Below, one piece after another: positions 48,081-61,540 of a stretch of DNA of 64,000 nucleotides (positions are counted from its first letter, which is position 1; each line of letters opens with the position of its first letter). The DNA lies in NCBI GenBank assembly GCA_949316495.1, contig OX439008.1, forward strand, positions 9,018,001 to 9,082,000. The letters are read 5' to 3'. A program made the translations under genes and the position numbers. The notes under the pieces are model-generated. The model saw only the letters and a list, made by a program, of their open reading frames with translations, ran no database searches and was not told where the DNA came from. The stretch is from Amphiduros pacificus. Taxonomy: Eukaryota > Annelida > Polychaeta > Phyllodocida > Hesionidae.

Positions 48081-49830
48081 CTTAACCCACATCTATTCTT
48101 AAGTTTAAACATCCACAATGACATTGTATCCGAAAACTCCCAACTTTGACTGTCGCATATCAGCTCTGGTCTATTTACATTCTTTTGAAAACTATCCCGT
48201 GCGATACATACGTTTGATTCGTTGGAATGGCAGCTCAGCCCCTTTTGACTTTTTTATTTGACCTCAACCGTTACAAGTGGTTAGTCCCTGAATGTTGATT
48301 CCGGTTATTGGTCCATTAGCTATCCAGTTGATGGCTTTCTATGCATAAATCAAGCATTTTTCTGAGAGAATCTAGGCGGAAGCTAAGCATATTGTCTGCT
48401 GTTTAGCATGTATGTTTGCCTGATGTAGTTTTATGATATATGCCCCGTGGGTGGGGATTTTGTCAGTAAGGCGTCTCAGCTTATCTAACTGCTGCACGTG
48501 TGCACACTCCATGTATATCCTCCACAGAATACCAAACCTTATCATCCCTCCTTTGTGCGCCGCTGCCATTCACACAACTTCATTTTTTAGTAAATCTTGG
48601 GATGAACACCATTTTGTGAATACCCACGCCTGTGTCAGGCAGATACTTCACACACTTTAATGTACACTCAATGTTAGCAAACATCTAATTGTAGTCCCTT
48701 ATGAGATGCATGTCTGGATCGTAAGTGTGTCTGCCTATATCCAGCGTCTCATCCTCTAATTACTTGGACAACTTCAAAGCTTTATATTTAATTCTCAAGA
48801 CGATTAATCAACATTGCACTCAGTTGTCTGACCTGATCACAGCAAAGTGAAGAATAATCTTGATGTATACTTACGCTTCATCAATTAAAACCCACTTTCA
48901 AGAGTTCGATCCTTATCTTTGTTTCAATTCTTGCCATTGTCGAGAAAGTGAACAAGGCGACAGTAACCCAGTACACAGGAGCCTGATTTCTCAAATCAAA
49001 GAGCCATGCTTTCTTCCTATTGAAAAAGAGATCTCTGTTACTTGTGGAGAATTAGAACTGGTCACGTGTTTAATGTGACGTCACTACATCGGTCACGGCG
49101 GCCATATTGAATTCAAAGACAGGTGGTAATTTGAAGTACAGCATGTAATCAGGCGACTGATTTGAAATAGACCATAGGTCTGCAAGAAGTAAATCACCGA
49201 TTTCGTTTTTGCTTTGCATACAAGAACTAGGTTGACGAAGTGACTGTGTCTATGCCCTGGACCCGGTGACTACGTTGTCAGCCAGTCATTACTGCGGAGA
49301 TTAAAGGGTTGGCTCTGTGATGAAATGATAGAATTGTGACAGGCAGTTGAGACCAGCTGTGACCTTCAATAAAGACTGGCTTAGTAACTGATCTGTACCA
49401 ACTTGACTAACCCTTGCCTTCCTAACACCACACGGTCTATCTCGCAAAAGACAGTAAACAAGACCCATTGCACTCGCAAGATGATAAACTGACCTCTAAT
49501 TAACAAAGGGTCATTGGGTAACCTCACCAATAACACAGGCTCCTCAATCCACTATATCATTCTTTGCTGGAACCTCCTCTTAAAGCAAGTGGCTCACCTT
49601 CTTTGCATGATACAGTCCTATCTTCACACAAGATTCTTCAAGTTGAAAGCTTTGAAAACAAATCGTTCACACAAATCTGCACTAAAATATCTTTGTATTT
49701 TAATATTATATCAAATTATAAAATCTCATAGTTAAATGATGTTTAATGATGATGATATAAATCAAATGTGTCAGGTCTGGTCTGAACCTTGCTTTTTAGT
49801 GTACACATATAGTCCCTGCATTCCCTGCTT

Positions 49831-49869
49831 TCAGCTGGTTACAACTTGATAACAACTGGTTGTTATAAC
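49831..49869. repeat. Left remnant of a CAACTGGTTA array
   Basis: cagctggttacaacttgata and acaactggttgttataac, the same motif as the array at 50438-50590 on the other side of repeat R2. Confidence 0.6.
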
Positions 49870-50437
49870 CGTAGGGAATCTGAAAAGCTTAGATAATGCC
49901 AAAACTGCTTCAATTCAGTGTTTCAAAACTTACCCTAGCCATACACTGGTTAACATTTCTGCCCAAATCTAAGCACTTGTATAAAACAAATCAGAAGATT
50001 CTCTGATCCTATTGATGGAATCATGGAAATGAATAACGTGTAATAGAATACAATTTTAATCCTGCGCTTTGTGGGACGTGACAGCGCCATCTAGTGTTTT
50101 GTATATATAACGATACATACTTTGCAGGGAATAATCTTATTTATAGGGTGTTCCATCATCCAATCACAGACCTTTCTCAAATTTATCTTGGAACACAAAT
50201 TTCAACTTCATGAAAGAAATATTGGAAGAAACTACAAGGCAAGGTTTACAGTTTCTAAACAGTCTTTGCTATCTTAGCGTTCTATTGAATATATCCTTGA
50301 ATAAGTTTGATTATTTCAAATTTAATTTGAAACATTACTTTGACAGAAATGTCGTGCAAAGGTTTTCATGCCCTCAGGTTACATACAGAAATACAGACAT
50401 ATGGCTGAGATCAAATCTATTCTTATCATTTGATTTG
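49870..50437 (+). repeat. Interspersed repeat R2, copy 2
   Basis: 568 bp, collinear with 13360-14132, with about 150 bp missing near its left end and other small gaps. It includes cagcgccatctagtg and ends atggctgagatcaaatctat then tcttatcatttgatttg. No clear target duplication here, and the repetitive flanks make one hard to see. Confidence 0.75.
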
Positions 50438-50590
50438 GTTACAAGATAATTACAAGATAGCAACTGGTTATTAGAGAGCAAATGGTTACAGTTGGTGAGC
50501 AACTGGTCACGACTGGATCGAAACCGGGTACAGTTGGATAGCAACAGGTTACAGTTGAATAGCAACTGGTTACAGCTGGATAGATGTAAC
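50438..50590. repeat. Minisatellite, ~21-bp unit, about 7 copies
   Basis: Core agcaactggttacagttgga, with variants; unit lengths run 20-22 bp. Confidence 0.88.
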
Positions 50591-53354
50591 AGTCTAGCAC
50601 TGAACACAGTCAGTTCAAATAAGAAGTAACAGAAGCGACAACAAAGCAGTAAAGGCTGTGTGGGAAAACAAGATGTCATTAGAGGTTGGAAACTGAATCG
50701 TTCCAAGCAAACCACTGCATGCAACATACACTACATCAAAGCTCCTCATATATACACTTTTAATTATACACCAAGAACTAGCTTTATAATCTCACATGCT
50801 TTGAGGATGTGGATCGTATTCACTATTTCCAATCAAAACAAAGGCCAGTTTTACCTGGGACACGTGCTTATCTGCATCAGCAAATATATTTCATAATGTT
50901 CATAGAAATCTATATTATTCAAATGTTTAGTAATTATAATGCACACCAGAGGGACACTCTATTACTAATCAATATCGACTTCAGCCAAATAATTAACGCA
51001 TTACAAGAATGCCATATGTTACTCTATGAATTAATTGATGGTTTTCTTTCTGTAGGCTTTTTTGTGTATTATATTTGATACCATTTTTGCTATGAATCAC
51101 ATTGTGGCGATGTAAAACAGCTTGAGAGTGAATAATAACTTTCTGACTGCAACAAGATGCCTCGTGTTGCTTTTTCTACCGTAATTTTCCCCTACAAACA
51201 TTTATATTTGAAATTCAAATATAAATAGACATGCACCCATGTTCATTGATATATGAGATATGATTTCTTGACTTTACCATACCCGTCCCAGAGAGGTAGA
51301 CTAAAAATATATTCGGATGGTCGTCATCCCAGCCTCTTTCAGACACAACCATCAGGTCCCTCCAAATATTAACAAACATCCCTCTTCTGCATACAATATG
51401 ATAAGCCTAAAATCTAAATATTATTACAAAATAAATCATTAATAGTTTGGGTTCTATAGACAAAACATGGGAAAGAAAAACAACATTTTTATGTTGTCTC
51501 AGGCAGGAGCGACTTATCTTTCCCGTCAATTGAATTTAATTGGTGATATATATTTAGCAGTGAGAAGCTTACATTTCAGGTATGTCCCAAGATACCACGC
51601 GGTAGAGCTTTAGGTCCCGGATCTACTATGTGTGAAATCATACCTCCACTCATGTGGATAGTATATATATACACACCAGCCCCAAATCCTACTTACCAGG
51701 ATTCTACTTACTGAAAGCGTTGGTATGAGTATATGGTATAAAAATGAATACGTCTCAACATCAATTATTGAAATTGGCCATATTGAATAATGTATCAATA
51801 TTCCTGACTATATCACTGCACCTATGCCAAATATCATTGAGAAGTTTTTATTTCAGTCATCATGTTATTCTGACAATACACATTGTAGAAAACAAAAAAC
51901 CAAGCACAAGCGTAGTCTTATTATAACAGCGAAGTGACATGAAAAAGAAAGTTGTGTCGATGTTCACATTTGCTTGTCAAAGTTCTATTATAACTGATTT
52001 GTGATGAAAAGGAGAAAACAAACATATTGCGTCAGTAAAGAAAAAATCACATTTGAAGAGAATCTTTCATGAGAGAAGGTTGTGAGCCAATCAAGTAAGG
52101 CCAGGAAAAAGTAGACAGCTCGCCTGACAACAAGGAACCAGTCATTATCTGTACGTCAAGGGATAGCTTTGTATGTATTTGATGGGAAGTAATTTTTTTT
52201 AATTGTATTTCTCCAACATTCAATTTATCATTTACTCACTGCAAAAGGTAAATCAGTGTATATTAACGCCTTTTTAAGTTTTCAGAAATTCAATCTGGAA
52301 GTTGGAAGAATTTATAAGGCGTAACCGGAAGCAATGGAACATGAACAGCAGTGTTGATCACAGAATAACTGCTACCTATCCTGGTGACGTCATCAGAAAG
52401 TGTGCTCATGTGATCCACAGAGCAACATCATTATTGCATGAGATTCAAACAAACAAAAGCACATTGCATGAGTGTGTATGGATGATTAAAAGACATTTTT
52501 ATAACTGGAGCCAAGATCAAAGCAGCTTGTAAGAAACATGCTCGATGTTTCAGTTTGATGTCAAGCCACGGTATATATTGCACAATTGTCTTGTTGGAGT
52601 CATAAGGCCTATTCAATCATGAAAACATATTCAAATGGTGTACGTTATAGTCTAACGCACATGCCTATGCAGATCAGTATAACTGGGTAGTGAGCAATCA
52701 TCCTTTACTGACGGCTCTGTAAAAACAGAAACCAGATAAGATGAGAAACGATTTGTAATATAATTTGAACTGAAGACTACTTGAACTGCCGCCATTTAAT
52801 TGCATAGATAATACATTAATCACCAAATAGACAATTAATTTGCAAGGTTTGAAATTAAACTGTATCAAGTAGACAGGATACTTTGTCCTGGCCCAGACAA
52901 ACATGATTTTGTCCGATTTATAGGTGTGCTACTACATTTAATCTGCATTTTGTAGATGACAGACACAGCCATTATTGTATGAAATAACAAAACATTATTG
53001 TGGGGAAATTAAATGTTGCATATTTAGTAGAAATAGCGGGATATTGTCGATGTATAATCTCGGCTATTAAAAGATTCCACGGTAAATAAGCCGCCTGTTG
53101 AGGCCATAATTTTCGTCATATTCCGTCTCGTTGCATTATTCAATTTCTTCTTTTCTAATACTCTTTCATGCAGCATCTTGCGCAGAGCAAACGTGATATC
53201 AGCCCATATTATGTTTTCTAAATTGTGCATGTTATTTTATAACAAGAGAATCATTTAAGAGTCACGACAGGCTGAGGGCTACATGTTTATTGTCAACCGA
53301 GAGGAGAATTACCTGTAATCTATTGGGCAGATCCTTATTAACATTATGAAGAAA

Positions 53355-54130
53355 CAAGTTAATCTAACATGAACATCAGTTGTTGTCATCAAGGACACTA
53401 GTTGTTGGCCTGTTTTCCTCATTTAATGAGAACATTAGTTGTTATGTAGGCGTGCATTTCCTTTCTTTTAACAAGGACACCAGTTGTCATTGGGGGGGGG
53501 GTAATTTCCTTTCATTTAACAAGGACACCATTTGTCATTGGGGGAGGGGGTAATTTCCTTTCATTTAACAAGGACACCAGTTGTCATGGGGGGGGGGGTA
53601 ATTTCCTTTCATTTAACAAGGACACCAGTTGTCATTGGGGGGGGGGGGGGGTAATTTCCTTTCATTTAACAAGGACTCCAGTTGTCATTGCATGGGGGGG
53701 GGTAATTTCCTTTCATTTATCTAGGACACCAGTTGTCATTGCATGGGGGGGGGGTAATTTCCTTTCATTTAACAAATTAACAAGGACACCAGTTGTCATG
53801 GGGGGGGTAATTTCCTTTCATTTAACAAGGACACCAGTTGTCATTGGGGGGGTAACTTCCTTTCATTTAACAAGGACACCATTTGTCATTGGGGGGGTAA
53901 TTTCCTTTCATTTAACAAGGGCACCAGTTGTCATGGGGGGGGGGGTAATTTCCTTTCATTTAACAAGGACACCAGTTGTCATTGGAGGGGGGGGTAATTT
54001 CCTTTCATTTAGCAAGGACACCAGTTGTCATTGGGGGGGGGACACCAGTTGTCATTGGGGGGAGGGTAATTTCCTCTCATTCAACAGGGACACCAGTTAT
54101 CATGGGGGAAGTAATTTCCTTATGCTATCT
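53355..54130. repeat. Minisatellite, ~47-bp unit with variable G-runs, about 14 copies
   Basis: Core taatttcctttcatttaaca, then aggacaccagttgtcatt and a run of 5 to 13 G. The left edge (53355-53465) lacks the G-run and is more diverged. Near 54030 one unit is truncated. Confidence 0.97.
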
Positions 54131-56605
54131 AAGGGAGTCTTTTCCTTCATTTGATTCCAGAGGTTAAGTCAATAAATCATCTATCGCATTTGAAGCATTC
54201 AGGTAGATATTTTAAGATGTTTTACTGCTTCAAGTCTCTATATTCTCATAAACATTCAAATGGCGATGAATCATATCTCTATGAATAGTTAATGATATTT
54301 TTGAAAACCTTGATTTGTAGTATCACATTACGATCTGAAAGTCTGAAAGTCGCATTAAGATTTGTAATTAAAACCTCTATATCCTATCTCCAGCATTCAC
54401 ACTATTAAGCCAGTTGAAAAATGGCATCGATTTGATATTAATCTCATTTAATAACTATACTTTAATCATAGACCCAAGGAGTTCCTTTCATTTCTTCTCT
54501 GTGAAATTATGATTAGCTTTATCTATTATGCTAAGCCGGCTGCCATTATTCTCCAGGTTAAGGTAAATGCTCTTAAATGAGAGCATATTTTCTGCAATCG
54601 GGTTCTGGTTATGAATAGCAGGGTGCATCAATTATCAACATCCGGGGACTTGAAAACAATCGCATACAAGCTTCGGACACCTTATGTTGGCTGTTTTAGA
54701 ACTGCTTTGAAAGCTCACATCACGTGATATTAACACGGGGCTGGGTTGATAATACAATGCAATAAACTCCGAGTATCTGCAAATGTCTCTCCTCAATGCT
54801 CACAGACTAATTGGGACTTGAAATAAGTCTCCACATTTGCCAGAGTAACAATCGATGGATGTGAAGGATTCCCCCTTGGGTTACATTTTTCTGCTGTAAT
54901 AATCATCAAAGTTTTCACCTGCTTCATAAGGATATAAAGGCTAGCCTCAGGACATTTCCATTCGTGCCTTGAAATGAAAACAGACATGCACTGGGAATCA
55001 GTTTTGAACTGTGAAATTATGATTAATCTGTCGTGTTTCTCTCAATGCCCAGATCAACAAATACCAGCAAATTCCCACATCCTTCAGGGTAATTTAGAAA
55101 TCGCTTGCAGCCGGATCACACTGAACCATGGTACGAGATGGTCGGATCAGGCTGCCAGAATAACTAGATGAGGCAAAACATGTTCATTGCAGCCATTGAA
55201 GTGATAGGGAATTTATTAGGCAGCGGTCCAATCAGGAAAGTGCCCAGTAATCACAACCTTATTAACCGTTGACCAAAGTCCAGAAGGTTAATCAGGACAG
55301 TAAAATGGCATTAGTAGCGTCATATGGGCCAGCTGGACTGTCCAAATGCCAGAACCTTAATCAATATATTATGCTGACAATTTCATATGAGTGCTGATGA
55401 CTCTTCAGTCCCATAGTAACTCGCCATCTAAATCCTGTATCCTGTTACTCGCTGACCCCATAGTAATAATCATTATGCGCATTTGTGATTATATATATTT
55501 TGGTAAACATATAGTTGTAGATGCTTGGAATGTGGTGCCTTGGTGCAGATATAGGGTAGGGGGTATGGGCCACACCTGTTACCCCAGACAGTTATACATA
55601 CATATATATATAGAGAGATCCGGGCTGCTCACATATATCAAGTATATATCCCTCTGCCATCCTATTTCACCCACCAGATTTGATATTATCACTTTTACAA
55701 ACTTTCCTCTGTAACCTGATCCCAGATACTAGCAAACATGTATTCAACTTTTAAGCCTTTTGAGCTCTCATTCCCAGTATATAGTTCAATGCAGGCTTCC
55801 TTTAAGCCATCCCAGAAAGTTTCAGAGTAAATGTAACTCGCCAAAAAAAAAATGTAAATGCAAAGTTGCATATTAATTGAGTGTAGTTTGAAGGGTAATA
55901 TCCTTATGGCATACCTTGTCTTCGTTGTATTGGTGTGGGTAATTGAAGGTAACAATGACCACTTATTGAATCTTGTTATCTACTATTCTATAAAACTATC
56001 ACCTCGGGATAAAGTGAATTGATTTATCCCCAGCTGACTGCATACTTCACTGTCTGATGCATCAAGATTTACTTTCAGTAAATCCTTCTATCTCCAAATG
56101 TTTAACCTTTAATTCTCCAAAGCACAGTTGTCACTTTAACAATGAGGATGGTAGGCATAGTCTTGTGAGAATTAAGGCTGTAATATTGTGTTGTCCGGTT
56201 TGCCCACGGCACTGGGCCTCTGTGAAATCACATTGGATCAGTTTGTACCCCAGTTAAATAGCTGCTACCAACAAAATCAAGGCAAATATGACGCCGCTTT
56301 GGACACGTTTTGTTATGTACAGTCTGTGCCATGTAGTGACCACCGCATTGCATTATGGTCCTTATATTACATTTTGGTGGTCCTTGCATTACAATATGGT
56401 CATGCGACCATTGATCACACATTAATATTAGAGTCTCAATCTAAAGCTTGTCTTTATTTTAATCATTCATTTCAACTCATCCCACGCGCCGGCAAAAATA
56501 CTTTGACACGGGAAACCTATGTTAATCGTGCAATCGGCCGCCAAAAACATTTTATTTATTTAAACTCGCCGCAGAGTTTCTATTTCTCTCGCAGGCTGAA
56601 TCCAT

Positions 56606-56887
56606 CCTAACTATGTGTTATCAGGTAGCTAACTATATGTTATCAGGTAACTAACTATATGTTATCAGGTAGCTAACTATATGTTTTCAGGTAGCTAACT
56701 ATATGTTATCAGGTAGCTAACTATATCTTATCAGGTAGCTAACTATATCTTATCAGGTAGCTAACTATATGTTATCAGGTAGCCAACCGTATGTTATCAG
56801 GTAGCTAACTATATGTTATCAGGTAGCTAACTATATGTTATCAGGTAGCTAACTATATGTTATCAGGTAGCTAACCGTATGTTAGGT
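56606..56887. repeat. Minisatellite, 22-bp unit, about 13 copies
   Basis: Core aactatatgttatcaggtag plus ct; variants: gtaac for gtagc, atctta for atgtta, and accgtat for actatat. High identity suggests recent spread. Confidence 0.97.
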
Positions 56888-59537
56888 AAAAAGTACTTTG
56901 ATAACTGGTAAGTTATCAATACACCGGATTTTCTTCAATTTACTGGAACTTTAATTTACGAGATCTCGCTGAAGATTACTTTCATTATATGAGTACAAGT
57001 GCACTAAAAATGATAGAAATCATCCTTTCTCAAGATGTTGATAATAATCAGTTATTAGCGTGTGATGAATGATTATATGTTAATGCCATGTGATAGCTGT
57101 TGGGGATCATACCGTGCGTTCCTGGAATGTGACACTGAGGTATGTAGTGGTCCCTTTAGTTTATACATGGATGCATCCATGTCCCTGATCTCATAACAAT
57201 CCTATCACTCATCAAACCCAGAAATGCATGGCTGGCGTGCAAATCCATTTGAGGAAATGTTTGGTTGTTGTGGAAGCATGATAATTTGTCCTTGCATAAA
57301 AACGTTGTCTTACGGGAGTTGCATGAGCCCATTTGTCAATCTTGTGTGTGTGTTCATATCATTTTAATTTCAGGGAATTGAAGAATGTTCTATAAATGCA
57401 TTTCATATTCAGCAATAGATTATGATGAAAGCATATAATACTGATGAAAATGATGTGCACAAGAAATACCTATTTGAAAATGCTCATGTCAATTTGTTTA
57501 CCTGAGACATAGAAATGAAATCTTTAAGATAGAGAATAAAATGTTACTGACCTGTATGTGTCTGTCATCAGCAGGACATTGTGATGTCAATCACTGCGAT
57601 GTCAATCACTGCGATGTCAATTATTCTCATGCTGTCACTTCCATATTCCAATCAACCTGAAACATGTGACAGAACACCATCAGAACACTTCATGCCAAAC
57701 ATGGAACGCAGCTAAGAATGAAGTGCGCTGACACAAGACAGAACGCCATCGCGGAGGTTGGGTGAAGAGCACGCTGGCATAAGGAGGCCTGTCACAGACC
57801 GGCGAGGCTTCTGTACTTCATTCATTAGGTCTGCAGGCGGAAACACCTGTCTCTAAGTATTCCTGACTTGTGTAGTGGCAGATTTGAGGAGGTTTCTGCT
57901 CGCAGTTGTGGCACAAGTTGCAGCCGGAAGCAGCAGTTGGCACGAGGCCCTCCCGCCCATACGATACCATATTACCGTGCCAAGGTGCCGTTACAACTCA
58001 CTAATCAATATACAAAGGTGCCCTGCCACTTTGCCCATATATTGTGTGTACACTGCCTAAATTGTGAATCCATATGGGAGACGCTATGGTTCGCACGTGA
58101 CTGTGAGTCCCGTGACATAACCTCACAGTCATAAATTGTCACCCTGTGTTACTCGTGAGGTCAGAGATCAGAACGAAGCGTCCATAAGGCTTCAAGCCAC
58201 CCACCTCACCTCCTGGTCTTAGACTCACATGCCGGTCATAATATATCCATGAGACCAGCTTTACAACCAGGATTGACCGAAGCAATTCTTGCCCCTCTGC
58301 AAATTTACATGAATAAATGCAAACAGAAATAAAATAGAAGAGAGCAAAACTACAGAGGGACATGGCGCTCATGTCATTGGTCAAGCAGTAAACCAGCGTC
58401 TGCCAGACATAAACTCCACAGACGACTCGGCCCGTAAACACTATACCCACTCTCACGCACGTCAGATCTTGATTTACTTCAAAGTGCATATGTGCAATAC
58501 ATGACCACCTCCACTAATGCTAACAAAGGGCCAGAAATAAAAGGAACATCAAACAGCTGTATGGCTTATTGAAGTAGGTCATCAGTTAAACAAGACTCAA
58601 TCACGAGAAACTTCATATACAGGGGCAGATATACTTGAAAATACCAAAAGTGAGTGCAGGAAGGAAGTGTAATAGCATTTGAAGGAGGTAGTATTTCATG
58701 ACTCCTTTAAGGAGAACACTTTCCTCTTTGAGACAGAAAACATAACACACAAGATCACGTGGTCACGGGATTGTCAGACACTAATCTCCATTGTATAAAC
58801 CCTTCAATAAGTTAATAACATTTGTTTGATTTGAAAATACTCATAAGATAAATGACATCTATATTAACCTCTTCCCCAAATGCATTGCGCCATTAGTCTA
58901 CTGGGCGAATGACAATGGCTATGATTGTCTCAATAAATGTCAAACTACCGCAGCACAAAATCTGGAAATGAGTTGACCGAGTCTTTCTGAGAGAGGTCTT
59001 CCCACTGTATAGGTACCATTCTGAGGTAAATAAAGCAGTTCTAGGCAATGGTGAACAGACCGCAGGTGACTACACTTCCGCCATCGCTTATGACAATGAG
59101 TGTCCATATTGCTGTATTGTGGAAGGCGTCATCAGAGATGTTCATTTCATAAATCACTGAGTGTCTGAGTGAGAACCAATACCTTACATGCTCGTATACA
59201 TGTACGTGAGCCTTTCACAGATTATAGCCTATCATTTCCTCCTCTATCAGCACCATAATCAACGCCTCTACTCAAACTCACCACATTTCATCTCACAGAA
59301 CCATTCATTTCATACATTTACCGGAAACATCGCATTCCACAACACTGCAGTGCATCCGCACTTTAATATGCCACTATTGGCTAACTTCATCTACTGTATT
59401 CCATTTATATAGACGGTATAAACTGTATACCTTCAGTGTAAGGATATCTTGTACTCATCCAAATTCATTCATAGTTTGATAAGCATCACTTGTTTCAAGA
59501 ACCCAGGGGCCATTACGAATAAAAACTACATTTGACT

Positions 59538-59794
59538 AGTGGACATGACACAGAGAAGGCTAATAGTGGACATGACACAGAGAAGGTTAATAGTGGACAT
59601 GGCACAGAGATGGTTAATAGTGGACATGACACAGAGAAGGCTAATAGTGACATGACACAGAGAAGGCTAATAGTGAGCATGACACAGAGAAGGCTAATAG
59701 TGAACATGACACAGAGAAGGCTAATAGTGAACATGACACAGAGAAGGCTAATGGTGAACATGACACAGAGAAGGCTAATAGTGACATGACACAA
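59538..59794. repeat. Minisatellite, 26/27-bp unit, about 10 copies
   Basis: Core acatgacacagagaaggcta followed by atagtg. Two units lack one G (26 bp), which shifts any reading frame. Confidence 0.96.
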
Positions 59795-61540
59795 AATTCA
59801 CATTGAACTTAATCCTGTGGCATAAAATGGATAGCCATTGGCGCTGGCATGATGCCAAACACTTCCTGAAGACATGAACATTGCTTTAAGACTCACATAA
59901 GGTAACAATACATTTCTATGTGGTACTAATATTAGCGATTAACTGCTGCATGGATACATTACAATGCGAGAGTTTAAATGACTCCCACATCAACGTATGG
60001 AGGCGGATCACACACTAGAGAATGAATGAATCTTAACACACCTGTTCAGCAGGAGTCCACTGTCAGCATCCGTCAGGTCCACGCCATGCCATCACATATC
60101 CCCACATACAGTACATATATAAGAGGATGGGATTTAATGAGATGAGGTGTAATGCTCCAGCGTACGTGTGACTATATGGATGTGGACCTGCCTATTAAAG
60201 TATGGAACCTGAGTATAGGAAACGTGTGGCACCTGAGCGTGTAAAGCCGCAATAAGCTGGGGAGCATTAAGTTCATTGTGTATTTAAGGCCAATCTGGCA
60301 CGCCTCGTAGCACTCCTGTAAGATGGCCGGTATATAAGGGGGACTAGGAGGAGCATAAGGAGAGGCTGGCTGGATGCGGGTCCAGATGCACTGATTTACC
60401 CTCCCCATCCAACTCCACTCTGGCTTCATCCACACTCCTGAGATTCACTATCCTGTGTTATTATTGCGTGACCCTATCCCCGTCTGACCCCACACCGCAT
60501 CTCGCCTCCATCCGGCATACTCCTTAACCCACCGCATCATTACATCTTAATGAGAACCTCATCTGTTCTGCGGATCTCCGTCCTTACTTTAATAAACCTA
60601 TCAGACCAAGCCGTAATTAAAGTATGATATGATAGAGATATTACCCACAGGCATAACATTGAAATATCATAAATTTGCAGAATAATCTTTGAGAAGCTTG
60701 TTTACACTCATTCTATTTGTACACACTTTAAAAAAACATTGGATCCCTCCATTTCCACGATATTTAGGGCATATAATATCTGAATCTCACTCTATGTGAA
60801 ACAAGTCTACCTTAAATGCAACATTTCAGAACGTAATTAAGGTTGTTGACACAGTTCTGCGAAGTTGTGTTCAGTAATACGCAATATGCCATTTTAGTAT
60901 TTTATGATGACATCAGATAATTATTCAAAAACCCTGTATTTTACATCATCGTGTCTTGGAAACGTCAAGAAACAGAACTATGTAATTATGATGGTGTTTA
61001 TTTCTGATATTTGATTGGCAGATAACATTTTCATACCAAGATATTCTTCCTTGTTTAACACACATTTATTGTCAAAAATTCTCTCCAATATGTGATTTGA
61101 TCTGGGACATGCCACAATGAGAATACGAAGCGATACTTTGAAATGGCTATGATACCAACACGTAAAATACAACATTATCTCAGTAGTAAGTGGTAACTCG
61201 CTAGCATCATTGGGAGACTGCAAGGGTAACCATGTAATGATGTCTAATTTTCGGTAAGCAAAAACATATTATTTGAGCGTATATTTGACATAAATAGAAC
61301 TCAAGATACCCGACATTCCCACACATTAAGATGTTTATATTTGACTGATATTCAAGTTCTGCCAGTGAAATCGATCCGTTTAATATTGATCATATCATAC
61401 GGCGAATATCAACAAAACGTCAAATCGTACCACACTGTTCATATTGAAAGCACAGTTCTATTAATATCTGTTTTTTATTCAGATTAATGACCAATTTGTT
61501 TTGTAAGATGAAACGTATGGCAATGATACGCCTAACCAGA

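Larger units (their letters stand above)
48081..53354. other. Upstream region with no recognised gene, part 2
   Basis: No coding stretch supported. Contains repeat R2 copy 2 and its flanking short array. A CACGTG-type E-box and a ggcggccatattg motif lie near 49060-49115. Confidence 0.6.
54131..61540. other. Upstream region with no recognised gene, part 3
   Basis: Apart from the 22-bp and 27-bp arrays, nothing is supported. The open frames at 56188-56610 (plus, 140 codons) and 58139-58489 (minus, 116 codons) have no recognisable domain and no clear splice context. A small triple repeat of 'tgcgatgtcaatcac' is at about 57580-57625. Confidence 0.6.

Noticed and set aside
47169-48124. Open frames on both strands (up to 278 codons)
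   Set aside because: Artefact of 24-bp units; Gly/Pro/Trp-rich translation follows the DNA repeat.
48895-48920. gagttcgatcc resembling a tRNA B box
   Set aside because: No A box, acceptor stem or cloverleaf could be formed around it.
52302-52532. 76-codon plus-strand frame preceded by ttttcag, considered as an exon
   Set aside because: No second exon or family match; ends in a stop without a donor.
56188-56610. 140-codon open frame
   Set aside because: No recognisable domain, no upstream gene context; composition gives no support for coding.
58139-58489. 116-codon minus-strand frame
   Set aside because: No domain and no splice partner; likely chance.
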